64,000 bases of DNA from Achromobacter ruhlandii (lineage in GTDB: Bacteria; Pseudomonadota; Gammaproteobacteria; Burkholderiales; Burkholderiaceae_B), in NCBI RefSeq assembly GCF_902859695.1, contig NZ_CADIJL010000004.1, positions 248,001 to 312,000 on the forward strand. Reading direction: 5' to 3'. Shown here piece by piece: positions 1-8,394 of this stretch. Made by a program: the position numbers and the translations under genes. The first letter of the stretch is position 1, and each line of letters begins with the position of its first letter. The notes beneath the pieces are model-generated. The model had not been told where the DNA came from. It searched no databases and saw nothing but the letters and a program-made list of their open reading frames with translations.

Positions 1-90
1 GAAGACAAGCTCGACCGCTCGCTGCACAACCAGCCCGCGCTGGTGCGGCTGGATGGCGACACCCTGCGCATCGAGGCCCTGAAAGCCTGA
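1..90 (+). CDS. minC: MinC C-terminus (partial), septum-site determining protein
   Basis: Only the last 29 codons are inside the window, ending in TGA at 88-90. The encoded tail (reading ...NQPALVRLDGDTLRIEAL..) is hydrophilic and alone would not identify the protein. The call rests mainly on position: it lies directly upstream of minD and minE, the invariant minCDE order. MinC is the division inhibitor that MinD carries to the membrane and that blocks FtsZ assembly near the poles. The 188 bp gap to minD is longer than the usual tight spacing and contains hairpins. Confidence 0.75.
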   Translation, partial: EDKLDRSLHNQPALVRLDGDTLRIEALKA

Positions 91-179
91 GATGCCCTGC
101 CCCGGATCCAGGCCGGCCGGACGGGCGCGAGACCGCGCCAACGCGGAAGGGTCCTGCAACGCAATACTCTGTCAGTCCC

Positions 180-234
180 GAACGGGCCGTGCCCGTTCAA
201 CACATTCTGTAAGAAGCCTTACACGGGCTTTTTG
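180..234 (+). other. Hairpins between minC and minD
   Basis: Two inverted repeats occupy the minC-minD gap. The first is a perfect 8 bp stem with a 3 nt loop (GAACGGGC-CGT-GCCCGTTC, 180-198). The second is a shorter stem, AAGCC/GGCTT (214-230), followed by a T-run, so it resembles a weak intrinsic terminator. They may set the minC to minDE transcript ratio; that is inference. Confidence 0.35.
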
Positions 235-278
235 CTTTACGATAACGCGATTTATTCGAACATAAGGGTTTGATCGTC

Positions 279-1094
279 ATGACACGCATTGTTGTGGTGA
301 CTTCCGGCAAAGGCGGCGTGGGCAAAACCACGACGAGCGCCAGTTTTTCCGCGGGCCTCGCGATGCGGGGCCACAAGACCGCTGTCATCGACTTCGACGT
401 CGGCCTGCGCAACCTCGACCTCATCATGGGCTGCGAGCGTCGCGTGGTGTATGACTTCGTCAATGTGATCCAGGGCGAAGCCACGCTCAACCAGGCGCTG
501 ATCAAGGACAAGCAGCTTGAAAACCTGTTCATCCTGCCCGCCTCGCAGACGCGCGACAAGGATGCGCTGACGCAGGAAGGCGTGGAAAAGGTCATCAACG
601 ACCTGAAGGAAATGGGCTTCGACTACATCGTCTGCGACTCGCCCGCCGGCATCGAGACGGGCGCGCTCATGGCGGCCTACTTCGCCGACGACGCGCTGGT
701 CGTGACCAACCCCGAAGTGTCGTCGGTGCGCGACTCCGACCGCATCCTGGGCATCCTGGCGGCCAAGTCCAAGCGCGCCGTCGAGGGCGACGAGCCGGTC
801 AAGGAATTCCTGCTGCTGACGCGCTACAACCCCAAGCGCGTGGTCGACGGCGAAATGCTGTCGCTGGGCGACATCGAGGACATCCTGCGCATCAAGCTGA
901 TCGGCGTCATTCCCGAATCCGAAGCCGTGCTGCAGGCCTCGAACCAGGGCCTGCCCGCCATCCACCTGAAAGATACCGACGTCTCCGAGGCCTACAAGGA
1001 CGTCGTGGCCCGCTACCTGGGCGAAGACAAGGCCCTGCGCTTTACCGACTACGAAAAGCCGGGTTTCCTGAAACGCCTGTTCGGAGGCAAGTAA
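279..1094 (+). CDS. minD: Septum site-determining ATPase MinD
   Basis: MinD is a ParA/MinD-type ATPase that binds the inner membrane as an ATP dimer, recruits MinC, and is released by MinE, which restricts the Z-ring to midcell. The 271-residue product has the deviant Walker A motif GKGGVGKTT near residues 10-18, with both lysines (K11 and K16). It also has the switch I/II region around VIDFDVGLRN, and a basic, aromatic C-terminal tail (KPGFLKRLFGGK) that fits the amphipathic membrane-targeting helix. The ATG at 279 is chosen over an in-frame TTG at 270 because it gives the family's usual start (MTRIVVVTSGKGG). minE starts 3 nt downstream, so the two are co-transcribed. Confidence 0.97.
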   Translation: MTRIVVVTSGKGGVGKTTTSASFSAGLAMRGHKTAVIDFDVGLRNLDLIMGCERRVVYDFVNVIQGEATLNQALIKDKQLENLFILPASQTRDKDALTQEGVEKVINDLKEMGFDYIVCDSPAGIETGALMAAYFADDALVVTNPEVSSVRDSDRILGILAAKSKRAVEGDEPVKEFLLLTRYNPKRVVDGEMLSLGDIEDILRIKLIGVIPESEAVLQASNQGLPAIHLKDTDVSEAYKDVVARYLGEDKALRFTDYEKPGFLKRLFGGK

Positions 1095-1097
1095 GCA

Positions 1098-1355
1098 ATG
1101 TCCTTCCTGTCGTTTCTGCTTGGTCAAAAGAAAACCTCCGCATCCGTCGCCAAGGAACGGTTGCAGATCATCCTGGCCCACGAGCGGGGCCGTGGCGATT
1201 CGCCCGACTACCTGCCGCAGTTGCAGCAGGAATTGATCGCGGTGATCTCCAAGTACGTCAAGATCAACCCCGAGGACATCAAGGTGCACCTGGAACGCCA
1301 GGACACCCTCGAAGTGCTCGAGGTCAAGATCGAGATGCCGCAAAGCGAGACCTGA
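1098..1355 (+). CDS. minE: Cell division topological specificity factor MinE
   Basis: MinE stimulates the MinD ATPase and drives the pole-to-pole oscillation that keeps MinC away from midcell. The 85-residue length is normal for the family. The N-terminal part ([12 protein letters not shown]...[16 protein letters not shown]) carries the membrane-contacting and MinD-contacting segment, and the second half is the dimerising topological domain ([10 protein letters not shown]). The gene begins 3 nt after the minD stop and is followed by a clear intrinsic terminator, so it closes the minCDE operon. Confidence 0.97.
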   Translation: MSFLSFLLGQKKTSASVAKERLQIILAHERGRGDSPDYLPQLQQELIAVISKYVKINPEDIKVHLERQDTLEVLEVKIEMPQSET

Positions 1356-1401
1356 CGCGTTCCGCGCGCCGCTGGCCGGCGCCGGATCCGCATGCGATGC
1401 G

Positions 1402-1439
1402 CGCAAAAAAACGCCCGGCAATGCCGGGCGTTTTTGCGT
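1402..1439. terminator. Bidirectional intrinsic terminator, minE / lipoprotein gene
   Basis: A GC-rich stem (ACGCCCGGCA...TGCCGGGCGT) is flanked by an A-run on the left and a T-run on the right. It can therefore end transcripts from both sides. It sits between the convergent minE (plus) and the lipoprotein gene (minus). Confidence 0.85.
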
Positions 1440-1485
1440 TCGGCGCGGTACGCCAGCGTGCGCTGGCGCCCGCCCGGTCCAGGGC

Positions 1486-1710
1486 TCAGTGCTTGCCCAC
1501 CTGATCGCCGATGACACCGCCGATGGCCGCGCCCCCCACCGTGCCAAGAATGCCGCCGTTGGTGATGACCGCGCCCGCCACACCGCCGAGCGCCGCACCG
1601 CCCACCGTGCTTTTCTGACGATGGCTCATGCTGTCCCACGACGAGCAACCCGCCATGGTGGCGGCCATGGCGACAGCGACACAGATTTTGGAAAGAGATG
1701 CGATTTTCAT
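1486..1710 (-). CDS. Small glycine-zipper lipoprotein (OsmB-like)
   Basis: The 74-residue product starts with a lipoprotein signal peptide: basic start, hydrophobic stretch, and a lipobox ending MAGC, with Cys22 as the predicted lipidated residue. The rest is a glycine-rich segment with repeated GGAALGG, GGAAIGG and GxxxG spacing, typical of the glycine-zipper 2TM/OsmB-like lipoproteins of the cell envelope. A role in envelope stress or membrane packing is known for relatives but cannot be read here. An RBS-like GGAG lies just upstream of the ATG, and the gene shares a bidirectional terminator with minE. Confidence 0.8.
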   Translation of the reverse strand: MKIASLSKICVAVAMAATMAGCSSWDSMSHRQKSTVGGAALGGVAGAVITNGGILGTVGGAAIGGVIGDQVGKH

Positions 1711-1900
1711 GATGAGGCTCCTATTCTTGTACCCGGGGCCGCTCCTGGGTCCAGACGCGAGCGCACGACACCCCTTATGGGTTTAGAACCTTCAGGATCG
1801 CAAAATATCCCGCGCGGCGGTGTGAGGTTTGCCCAGGAATTGTGTCAAACGGCGAGGGAATCTTTGCGACTCCCCGGGACAATGTTGCAGCCAGGCCCGG

Positions 1901-2434
1901 CTATTTGACCAGACGTAACACGTCGCGGAAACGGGCGTGCTCGCAAGTTTCCATCCACTCGAAAATGGCCATTTCCGTGGTGACGATCTCGGCCCCGTGG
2001 GCGCGCGCGCGGCGCAGCGCGGCATGGTGGTCGGACGATTTGCGCGAACCGGCCGCATCGGCCACCAGCACCGCCTTGTAACCCAGCTCAATCAAACCGA
2101 TAACGGTCTGCAACACGCAGATGTGGGCCTCGCAGCCAGTCACCAGCACGGTCTTGCGCGCCGCCGGCAGCCAGGCGTCGAAGCCGCGTTCGCGCGCGGC
2201 CGAGAAGTGCATCTTCTGGAAAGTGGATTGCACCCATTCGGCGAGCGGCGCCACGGTGACGCCCAGCATCTTGCTGTGGTGCTCGGTGGCGACCACGGGT
2301 ACGTCGAGCAGCCGCGCCGCCTGCGCCAACTTGGCGTTGGCCGCCACCACCGCGTCGCCGTCGTGGATCACGGGCATCAGGCGGCCCTGCATGTCGACGA
2401 TGAGCAGCGTGGAATCGGAGGCTTGCAGCAGCAT
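1901..2434 (-). CDS. Isochorismatase-family cysteine hydrolase
   Basis: The 177-residue protein is a compact cysteine hydrolase of the isochorismatase superfamily (YcaC/nicotinamidase-like fold). The catalytic triad positions are visible: Asp14 in TLLIVDMQ, Lys74 in TFQKMHFS, and Cys106 in the GCEAHICVLQT block, which is typical of the family. Relatives hydrolyse amides or vinyl ethers, and the substrate cannot be inferred here. It is a single gene, divergent from nothing obvious. The gap to the vapC gene holds only a short A/T-rich stretch. Confidence 0.85.
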   Translation of the reverse strand: MLLQASDSTLLIVDMQGRLMPVIHDGDAVVAANAKLAQAARLLDVPVVATEHHSKMLGVTVAPLAEWVQSTFQKMHFSAARERGFDAWLPAARKTVLVTGCEAHICVLQTVIGLIELGYKAVLVADAAGSRKSSDHHAALRRARAHGAEIVTTEMAIFEWMETCEHARFRDVLRLVK

Positions 2435-2501
2435 GGGAGGTCTCCTGGGGTTGAAGGCGGTATCGACGATACGGTATGACCATCACGCCAAACCGCTTCA
2501 T

Positions 2502-2879
2502 TCAATGATATCTCGGGGGATCAACCGCCAGGCTCAAGGTGTTGGCGAGTGCCCGCAGCCGTTTGTCCCGGGTCCATAGCGCAGCGCCAGGTGTCAGTCG
2601 CGTGGACGCCAACAAGTGTAAATCCACATAGCCGATGCCCTTTCCAAACAATTTCTCGCTTTGAAGAAAGTGCATGACTTCGTCATGACTCGCACGCACG
2701 ACTTGAGGCAATAGCGACATCGCGCCCAATACGACATCACGTCGGCCCAACGAACCCAGCGCCAATTCACCCGCGATGAACGGGTGCATCAATACACTTT
2801 CTTCCTCCAGCAAGCGCACCAGATATGGCTCGCCGTCGGATAAATGGTCTATCCAGATGGAAGTGTCAACCAGGATCAT
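2502..2879 (-). CDS. vapC: VapC-type PIN-domain ribonuclease toxin
   Basis: VapC toxins are Mg-dependent RNases that cleave tRNA or rRNA and are held inactive by a partner VapB. The 125-residue product is a complete PIN domain. Acidic metal ligands are visible at Asp5 (MILVDTSIWIDHL), Glu38 (AGELALG), Asp86 (GYVDLHLLA) and Asp105 (LWTRDKRL). The start overlaps the end of the upstream antitoxin gene by 14 bp, the usual antitoxin-first, translationally coupled order. The local sequence looks somewhat less GC-rich than its neighbours, which would fit acquisition by transfer. Confidence 0.9.
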   Translation of the reverse strand: MILVDTSIWIDHLSDGEPYLVRLLEEESVLMHPFIAGELALGSLGRRDVVLGAMSLLPQVVRASHDEVMHFLQSEKLFGKGIGYVDLHLLASTRLTPGAALWTRDKRLRALANTLSLAVDPPRYH

Positions 2880-3072
2880 TGCGTTCCGTCTGCCGCCGCG
2901 GGATAGGCTTCAACTTGGGCGAACTGCCACCAAGCTTGGCCAACCGCTTCGCGGCCTCTTTCTGCACGAGCTGGGTCAACGCTCGCGTTACGAGCGCCGA
3001 TGTCTCCTGGACGCCGGTATAGGTACGGGCCAATTCGAGCAGGTCGTCATCGAGCGTCACAGTCGTACGCAC
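2866..3072 (-). CDS. vapB: VapB-type antitoxin
   Basis: A 68-residue protein directly upstream of vapC. The start chosen is GTG at 3072, giving (M)RTTVTLDDDLLELARTYTG, the usual ribbon-helix-helix beginning of this VapB family. It lies 5 nt behind a strong AGGAGG ribosome-binding site; an ATG further upstream (3138) has none. The N-terminal part should bind the operator DNA, and the basic C-terminal tail (SPKLKPIPRRQTER) should wrap the toxin. VapB-VapC complexes normally repress their own promoter, which would lie in the 3073-3140 interval. Confidence 0.85.
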   Translation of the reverse strand: MRTTVTLDDDLLELARTYTGVQETSALVTRALTQLVQKEAAKRLAKLGGSSPKLKPIPRRQTERNDPG

Positions 3073-3141
3073 ACTGGCCTCCTTGCAATGATTGGAGCAA
3101 AAATTCGCATCAGATGATGAACTTTTTGATTCTATCATCCG

Positions 3142-3176
3142 AAAAAAAAATCCCGGCGCGCAATGGCCGGGATTTT
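3142..3176 (-). terminator. Intrinsic terminator of ettA
   Basis: The inverted repeat AATCCCGGC...GGCCGGGATT is followed, on the minus strand, by a run of nine T. It lies 22 nt downstream of the ettA stop codon. It also shields the vapBC promoter from ettA transcription. Confidence 0.85.
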
Positions 3177-3197
3177 CGGACCGCCTGACAGGCCGGC

Positions 3198-4871
3198 TTA
3201 CTTCAGCGCCTTGTAGCGCAGGCGCTTGGGCTTGGCGCCCTCTTCGCCCAGGCGGCGCTTCTTGTCGGCTTCGTACTCCTGGTAGTTGCCGTCGAAGAAC
3301 ACCACTTGCGAATCGCCCTCGAAAGCCAGGATGTGCGTGGCGATACGGTCCAGGAACCAGCGATCGTGGCTGATGACCATGACGCTGCCGGGGAACTCCA
3401 GCAGCGCGTCTTCCAGCGCGCGCAGCGTTTCGACGTCGAGGTCGTTGGACGGTTCGTCCAGCAGCAGCACGTTGCCGCCGGCGATCAGCGTCTTGGCCAT
3501 GTGCAGGCGGCCGCGTTCACCGCCCGACAGCTGGCCGACAACCTTGTTCTGGTCGCCGCCCTTGAAGTTGAAGCGGCCCAGGTAGGCGCGCGAGGACATC
3601 TCGAACTTGCCCACGGTGATCAGGTCGGCGCCGTCGGCGACCGCGTCGAACACGGTCTTCTTGTCTTCGAGCGCGTCGCGCGACTGGTCGACGTAGGCCA
3701 GCTTGACGGTCTGGCCGATCTTCACTTCGCCCGAATCCGGTTGCTCGCGGCCCGCGATCATGCGGAACAGCGTCGATTTACCGGCGCCGTTGGCGCCGAT
3801 GATGCCGACGATGGCGCCAGCCGGAATCTTGAAGCTGAGGTTGTCGATCAGCAGGCGGTCGCCGTAGGCCTTGCTGACGTTGTTGAATTCGATGACCTCG
3901 TTGCCCAGGCGCTCACCCACCGGAATGAAGATTTCCTGGGTCTCGTTGCGCTTCTGGTATTCGTAGGACGACAGTTCCTCGAAGCGGGCCAGGCGCGCCT
4001 TGGCCTTGGCCTGGCGCCCCTTCGGGTTCTGGCGCACCCACTCCAGTTCCTTCTTGATGGTCTTCTGGCGGGCCGATTCGGAAGCCTCTTCCTGCTTGAG
4101 GCGGTCTTCCTTCTGCTCCAGCCACGAGCTGTAGTTGCCCTTCCAGGGAATGCCGTAGCCGCGGTCCAGTTCGAGGATCCATTCGGCGGCGTTGTCCAGG
4201 AAGTAGCGATCGTGGGTCACGCCCACGACGGTGCCCGGGAACTTGTGCAGGAACTGTTCCAGCCACTCGACGCTTTCGGCATCCAGGTGGTTGGTGGGTT
4301 CGTCCAGCAGCAGCATGTCGGGCTTGGACAGCAGCAGGCGGCACAGCGCCACGCGGCGCTTTTCACCGCCGGACAGGTTGCCGACGATGGCATCCCAGGG
4401 CGGCAGGCGCAGCGCGTCGGCGGCGATTTCCATCTGGTGTTCGATGTCGTCGGCGCCGCTGGAGGCGGCGGCCGCGATGATGGCTTCCAGCTCGGCCTGT
4501 TCGGCGGCCAGCGCGTCGAAGTCGGCATCGGGCTCGGCGTAGGCCGCGTAGACCTCGTCCAGGCGCTTCTTGGCGGTGACCACCGCGCCCAGGCCTTCCT
4601 CAACCGCCTGGCGCACCGTGTGCTCGGGGTTGAGCTGCGGCTCCTGCGGCAGGTAGCCGATGTTCAGGCCCGGCATGGGGATGGCTTCGCCTTCGATCTC
4701 GCGATCCACGCCCGCCATGATCTTCAGCAGCGTCGACTTGCCCGAGCCGTTCAGGCCCAGCACGCCGATCTTGGCGCCAGGAAAAAACGAAAGCGAGATG
4801 TCACGCAGGATCTGCCGCTTGGGCGGCACGATCTTGCCGACGCGGTTCATGGTGTAGACGTATTGGGCCAT
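3198..4871 (-). CDS. ettA: Energy-dependent translational throttle protein EttA (ABC-F)
   Basis: EttA is a cytosolic ABC-F ATPase that binds the ribosomal E site and gates entry into elongation according to the ADP/ATP ratio. The 557-residue length matches the family. Two ATP-binding cassettes are visible: Walker A GLNGSGKS (about 39-46) with signature [11 protein letters not shown], and Walker [10 protein letters not shown] (about 360) with signature [13 protein letters not shown]. Each cassette has a [16 protein letters not shown] Walker B. The basic linker between them ([12 protein letters not shown]...) is the P-site tRNA interaction motif, and no transmembrane domain is present. The gene is monocistronic with its own terminator. 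Confidence 0.95.
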   Translation of the reverse strand: MAQYVYTMNRVGKIVPPKRQILRDISLSFFPGAKIGVLGLNGSGKSTLLKIMAGVDREIEGEAIPMPGLNIGYLPQEPQLNPEHTVRQAVEEGLGAVVTAKKRLDEVYAAYAEPDADFDALAAEQAELEAIIAAAASSGADDIEHQMEIAADALRLPPWDAIVGNLSGGEKRRVALCRLLLSKPDMLLLDEPTNHLDAESVEWLEQFLHKFPGTVVGVTHDRYFLDNAAEWILELDRGYGIPWKGNYSSWLEQKEDRLKQEEASESARQKTIKKELEWVRQNPKGRQAKAKARLARFEELSSYEYQKRNETQEIFIPVGERLGNEVIEFNNVSKAYGDRLLIDNLSFKIPAGAIVGIIGANGAGKSTLFRMIAGREQPDSGEVKIGQTVKLAYVDQSRDALEDKKTVFDAVADGADLITVGKFEMSSRAYLGRFNFKGGDQNKVVGQLSGGERGRLHMAKTLIAGGNVLLLDEPSNDLDVETLRALEDALLEFPGSVMVISHDRWFLDRIATHILAFEGDSQVVFFDGNYQEYEADKKRRLGEEGAKPKRLRYKALK

Positions 4872-5022
4872 GGGCTCGTATAGGGAAAGAAAGCTGATGA
4901 ATCGCTGATTGTAGGCCGGAACCCGGACAGGCGCGCGGGCGGGGTCCGCGCGCGGGTGACAAGGCTATATTTACGGCTTGTGTCCGTTCCATGACGCCTT
5001 TCGCGGCGCCCTGCCCACCCCG

Positions 5023-5841
5023 ATGACCGAAGCCGACCTGCTGGCCCGCACCCCGTTTCCCGCCACCCGCGACAGCCTCGCGGCGCAATTGCGCGAGGGC
5101 GGCCTGCGCCCCGGCGACACGGTGCTCGTGCACACCTCGCTGCGCGCCCTGGGCTGGATCGCGGGCGGTCCCGTGGCGCTGATCCACGCCTTGCTCGATT
5201 GCGTCGGTTCCGACGGCCTGGTGGCGATGCCGGCGCACTCCTCCGACCTGACCGATCCCGCGCAATGGCAGGCGCCGCCGGTGCCGGCCGCCTGGCTGGA
5301 CACCCTGTGCGAGCACATGCCGGCCTACGATCCCGCCATCACGCCCACGCGTGGCATGGGCGCGGTGGCCGAACTGTTCCGCACCTGGCCCGGCGCCGTG
5401 CGCAGCCTGCATCCCACCTGCTCGTTCGCGGCCGTCGGCGCCGGCGCCGACGCGCTGACCGCCAACCACCGGCTGGACGACCCGCTGGGCGAAACCTCGC
5501 CGCTGGCAAAGCTGCTGCGCGCCGACGCCGAGATCCTGCTGCTAGGCGTCGGCTTTGACGTCTGCACCATGCTGCACCTGGCCGAACAACGCGCGTGGCC
5601 GACGCGACCGCGCCAGCCCGAAGCCTCGCCCATCATCGAGCACGGCCGGCGTGTCTGGAAGCGTTATGACCAGCCCGCGCTGCTCGACTCCGACCATTTC
5701 CTGCCGGTCGGCCAGTCGTTGATCGACGCCGGACTGGCGCGGCGCTTCGCGCTGGGCGCGGGCCACGGCCTGCGCGTGCCGGCCAGGGTGGCGGTGGAAC
5801 ACGCCCAGCGGTACTGGCAGGGCAAGCCCGTGCCCGACTGA
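5023..5841 (+). CDS. AAC(3)/YokD-family aminoglycoside N-acetyltransferase-like protein
   Basis: The product (272 residues from the ATG at 5023) belongs to the antibiotic N-acetyltransferase family that uses acetyl-CoA. Visible family features are the VLVHTSLRALGWIAGG block near the N-terminus, the MPAHSSDLTDP segment, and the conserved region around HPTCSFAAVGAGAD with the catalytic-type His and the following NHRLDDPLGETSPL. Chromosomal members often have no measurable resistance role, so the natural substrate is open. An upstream in-frame start at 4978 would add 15 residues. The gene is divergent from ettA and convergent with the EamA gene, with only 13 nt between stops. Confidence 0.85.
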   Translation: MTEADLLARTPFPATRDSLAAQLREGGLRPGDTVLVHTSLRALGWIAGGPVALIHALLDCVGSDGLVAMPAHSSDLTDPAQWQAPPVPAAWLDTLCEHMPAYDPAITPTRGMGAVAELFRTWPGAVRSLHPTCSFAAVGAGADALTANHRLDDPLGETSPLAKLLRADAEILLLGVGFDVCTMLHLAEQRAWPTRPRQPEASPIIEHGRRVWKRYDQPALLDSDHFLPVGQSLIDAGLARRFALGAGHGLRVPARVAVEHAQRYWQGKPVPD

Positions 5842-5854
5842 GGCGCGTGGCGCC

Positions 5855-6781
5855 CTACGAGGCTGCCCGCGCGCGGCGGCCCGCGGCGAAGGGCGCCCGC
5901 ATCTGCGCCAGCATCACGCCGGCCAGCGCCATCGCGCCGCCGACAATGTGGAACAGGTGCGGTTTCTCGTCCAGGAACAGCGCCGCGATCGCCACCGTGG
6001 CCACCGGCATCAGGTTCAGGAACACGCTGGCGCGGGCCGGCCCCAGGTGGCGCACGCCCTGCATCCACAGGAACGGCGCGAACAGCGACGGGAACAGGCC
6101 GGCATACAGCACCAGCGGCAGATTATCGCCATTGAGCGGCGAGGCCGGCGCCATCAGGAAGGCGGGCAACTGGAACAGCACGCCGAACGCCACCTGCACG
6201 TACAGCGACACCCATGGCCCGGCCGGCAAACCCCAGCGCCGCAGCAGCACGCCGTACAGCGCGTAGGCCAACGCCGCCACGCCCATCAGCACATCGCCAT
6301 GGTTCGCGCCCACCGACAACAGGCGCGCCGGATCGCCTTCGCCGATCAGCAACGCCAGCCCCGCCAGCGACAGCAGGCCGCCCAGCAGCGCCATCAGGGA
6401 GGGACGCTCGCGCAACACCACGGCGCCGACCGCGATGGTCAGCAACGGAATCATCGCGGTGATGATGCCCATGTTGGTGGCGGTGGTGCTGCCGGCCGCG
6501 ACGTAGGCCAGGCCCTGGTACAACGCCATGCCCAGGCCGCCCAGCACCGCGAACTTGGGCAGGTACGGCCACAGCGCGCGCCGCTGGCGCCAGGCGGCCG
6601 GCAGCGCGAACGGCGTCAGCAGCAGCCCGGCCAGCGCCCAGCGGTAAAAGCCGATGGCGGCCGGCGCGATCACGCCGGCCGCCATCTTGGTGACGATCAT
6701 GTTGACCGACCAGATCAGCGCCGCCAGCAGCGGGAACAGCAGATAGCGGGCGGGAGTGGGCGAAACATCGGCGCGCGTCAT
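5855..6781 (-). CDS. EamA/DMT-family inner-membrane transporter
   Basis: The 308-residue product has about ten hydrophobic segments arranged as two EamA repeats of five. The first begins LLFPLLAALIWSVNMIVTK and the second lies around VLMGVAALAYALYGVLLRRWG. This is the pattern of drug/metabolite exporters related to RhaT and YdcZ. The ATG at 6781 is used because the frame upstream is not membrane-like and would run into the divergent promoter region. The gene is divergent from an AraC-type regulator, which is a likely controller. The substrate is unknown. Confidence 0.88.
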   Translation of the reverse strand: MTRADVSPTPARYLLFPLLAALIWSVNMIVTKMAAGVIAPAAIGFYRWALAGLLLTPFALPAAWRQRRALWPYLPKFAVLGGLGMALYQGLAYVAAGSTTATNMGIITAMIPLLTIAVGAVVLRERPSLMALLGGLLSLAGLALLIGEGDPARLLSVGANHGDVLMGVAALAYALYGVLLRRWGLPAGPWVSLYVQVAFGVLFQLPAFLMAPASPLNGDNLPLVLYAGLFPSLFAPFLWMQGVRHLGPARASVFLNLMPVATVAIAALFLDEKPHLFHIVGGAMALAGVMLAQMRAPFAAGRRARAAS

Positions 6782-6819
6782 GGGGATACAGCCAAAAACA
6801 GGATAACGGCCGGCCAGTG

Positions 6820-6848
6820 TAGGACCTGTCTGACTCGCTGTATATAAT
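6820..6848 (+). promoter_or_regulatory. Probable promoter of the AraC-type gene
   Basis: A perfect -10 hexamer TATAAT lies at 6843-6848, about 33 nt before the ATG at 6881. No good -35 is seen at 16-18 bp spacing, as expected for an activator-dependent or weak promoter. The 99 bp gap must also hold the promoter of the divergent EamA gene. Confidence 0.4.
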
Positions 6849-6880
6849 GAAAAACCGACAATCCCCAGCGAACTTCGGAC

Positions 6881-7669
6881 ATGGACCTCGCCGACTCCCC
6901 GCCCAGCCTTGGCCCGGGCCGCCCCTATCCGCTGGCCTGCCGCATCCTGCACTTCCTGCCGCACTCGCGCATCCAGCGCCACAGCTCGCCCTGGGGCGAA
7001 CTGAATTTCGCCCTGTCCGGCATCATGGAAATCGGCATCGAGGACAGCACCTACCTGTCGCCGCCCCACTACGCCATCTGGATACCGCCGCACGTCTCGC
7101 ACTGCTGCCAGAACCAGGGGGAAGTGCACTACGCCTGCATCGACATCCCGGCCGCCGCCTGCGCCGCCCTGCCCGCCAGGCCCTGCACGCTGGAGATCAG
7201 TCCCGTCATGCGCGCCATTCTGGGCGACTTCGAACGGCGCGGCATCGCCTATCCAGATACGCCGGAAGACCGGCGCCTGGCGCAAGTGGTCATCGACCAG
7301 ATCCGCATCGCGCCGGCCTACGCCAGCTACCTGCCGTCCGCCACCGAACCCGTTCTGGCTCCCATCCTCGCCGCCCTGCAGCGCCAGCCCGGCGACAAAC
7401 GCGGCGCCGCCTACTGGGCCGCCACCGCCGGCATCACCGAACGCACCCTCCTTCGCCACTGCCAGCAACACCTGGGCATGTCGTTCAACGAGTGGCGCCA
7501 ACGCTTGCGCGTGGTCAGCGCGCTGGAAATGCTCGACGCCGGCCAACCGGTACAGGCCGTATCGCGCGAACTCGGCTACAGCACGCCGTCCGCCTTCATC
7601 GCCATGTTCCAGCGCCTGACCGGCCAGTCACCCGACAGCGCCCGCAAGCGCGCCCCGGCGGCCGCCTGA
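6881..7669 (+). CDS. AraC-family transcriptional regulator with N-terminal cupin
   Basis: The 262-residue regulator has an N-terminal cupin-like sensor (HSSPWGELNFALSG..., then SPPHYAIWIPPHVSHCC, the usual arrangement in which the promoter-proximal AraC effector domain ends). A C-terminal double helix-turn-helix follows, with the first HTH around AATAGITERTLLRHCQ and the second around VQAVSRELGYSTPSAFIAMF. The GYSTPSAFIAMFQRLTG block is the AraC signature. It is transcribed divergently from the EamA transporter and most likely controls it and itself. The effector is unknown. Confidence 0.9.
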   Translation: MDLADSPPSLGPGRPYPLACRILHFLPHSRIQRHSSPWGELNFALSGIMEIGIEDSTYLSPPHYAIWIPPHVSHCCQNQGEVHYACIDIPAAACAALPARPCTLEISPVMRAILGDFERRGIAYPDTPEDRRLAQVVIDQIRIAPAYASYLPSATEPVLAPILAALQRQPGDKRGAAYWAATAGITERTLLRHCQQHLGMSFNEWRQRLRVVSALEMLDAGQPVQAVSRELGYSTPSAFIAMFQRLTGQSPDSARKRAPAAA

Positions 7670-7779
7670 AGGCCGCGTAATCCAAGCGCCCGATGCAAGC
7701 TGCGCGCGATCGCGAGACAATAGCGTATGCATTTTTTTCGTAACGCCGTCCCCGCGGCATCATCGCGCCAGGAACCCCC

Positions 7780-8310
7780 ATGTCCGCCTCCGCCACGCCC
7801 CCGCCTTCCCTGACCCACTTCAGCGCGACCGAGCTGGACATGCTCGCCAAGACCGCCGACGCCCTCAGCGCCTACCTGGGCAAGCCCGTCCTGGCCGAAG
7901 TGGTGCTGGGCGAAGAAGGCACCGAATGGGTCACCTATGGCGTGCCCATCGACGAAAACGCCGAGCCCGACGAAGCCCAGACCCACGTCCAGCTCGGCGG
8001 CCCCGGCGCCCGCCTGCTCGGCAACCGCGGCGGCCTGCCCCCGAGCGGCGACGACACCTACGACTGCCTCTATCTCTGGGCCATCCAGATCTCGCTGAAC
8101 GAAGGCGAACGCTTCATCAAGCTCGACCACGACGGCGAAGAGTCCGCCTGGTCCGACAACCTGGAAGACGTCCTTCCCTTCGCCCTGACCGAGGAACCCC
8201 TGCCCGATCCGGATGAGGAAGACGAAGAAGGCGACGACGAGGACGACGAGGACGAAGACGACGCCCACGACCACCCCCACGACCACAACGATCCGGGTCA
8301 TCGTCACTGA
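7780..8310 (+). CDS. Conserved-type hypothetical protein with acidic, His-rich tail
   Basis: I do not recognise the family. The 176-residue protein has no signal peptide or membrane segment. Residues 1-140 look like a compact alpha/beta domain (YLWAIQISLNEGERFIKLDHDGEESAWSD is well conserved-looking but unassigned). From about residue 143 the chain becomes almost purely Asp/Glu and then His-rich (AHDHPHDHNDPGHRH), a tail that could bind divalent metals. The gene stands alone 110 bp after the AraC gene and is followed by a hairpin. Confidence 0.65.
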   Translation: MSASATPPPSLTHFSATELDMLAKTADALSAYLGKPVLAEVVLGEEGTEWVTYGVPIDENAEPDEAQTHVQLGGPGARLLGNRGGLPPSGDDTYDCLYLWAIQISLNEGERFIKLDHDGEESAWSDNLEDVLPFALTEEPLPDPDEEDEEGDDEDDEDEDDAHDHPHDHNDPGHRH

Positions 8311-8358
8311 ACACTATGACAGACGCAGGGCACGATACCCCCACATCCGCCCGCCGAT

Positions 8359-8389
8359 AAAAAAAAGGGCTTCCAAGAAGAAGCCCTTT
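8359..8389. terminator. Intrinsic terminator-like hairpin
   Basis: A 10 bp perfect stem AAAGGGCTTC/GAAGCCCTTT with a 6 nt loop is preceded by an A-run on the plus strand, so the stronger T-tract is on the minus strand. It can end the transcript of the hypothetical gene and, from the other side, anything reading through repeat copy A from the ABC operon. Confidence 0.7.
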
Positions 8390-8394
8390 GCCAA

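Noticed and set aside
5855-7546. 563-residue extended version of the EamA transporter
   Set aside because: The extra N-terminal half overlaps the divergent AraC gene antisense and is low-complexity; the membrane protein starts at 6781.
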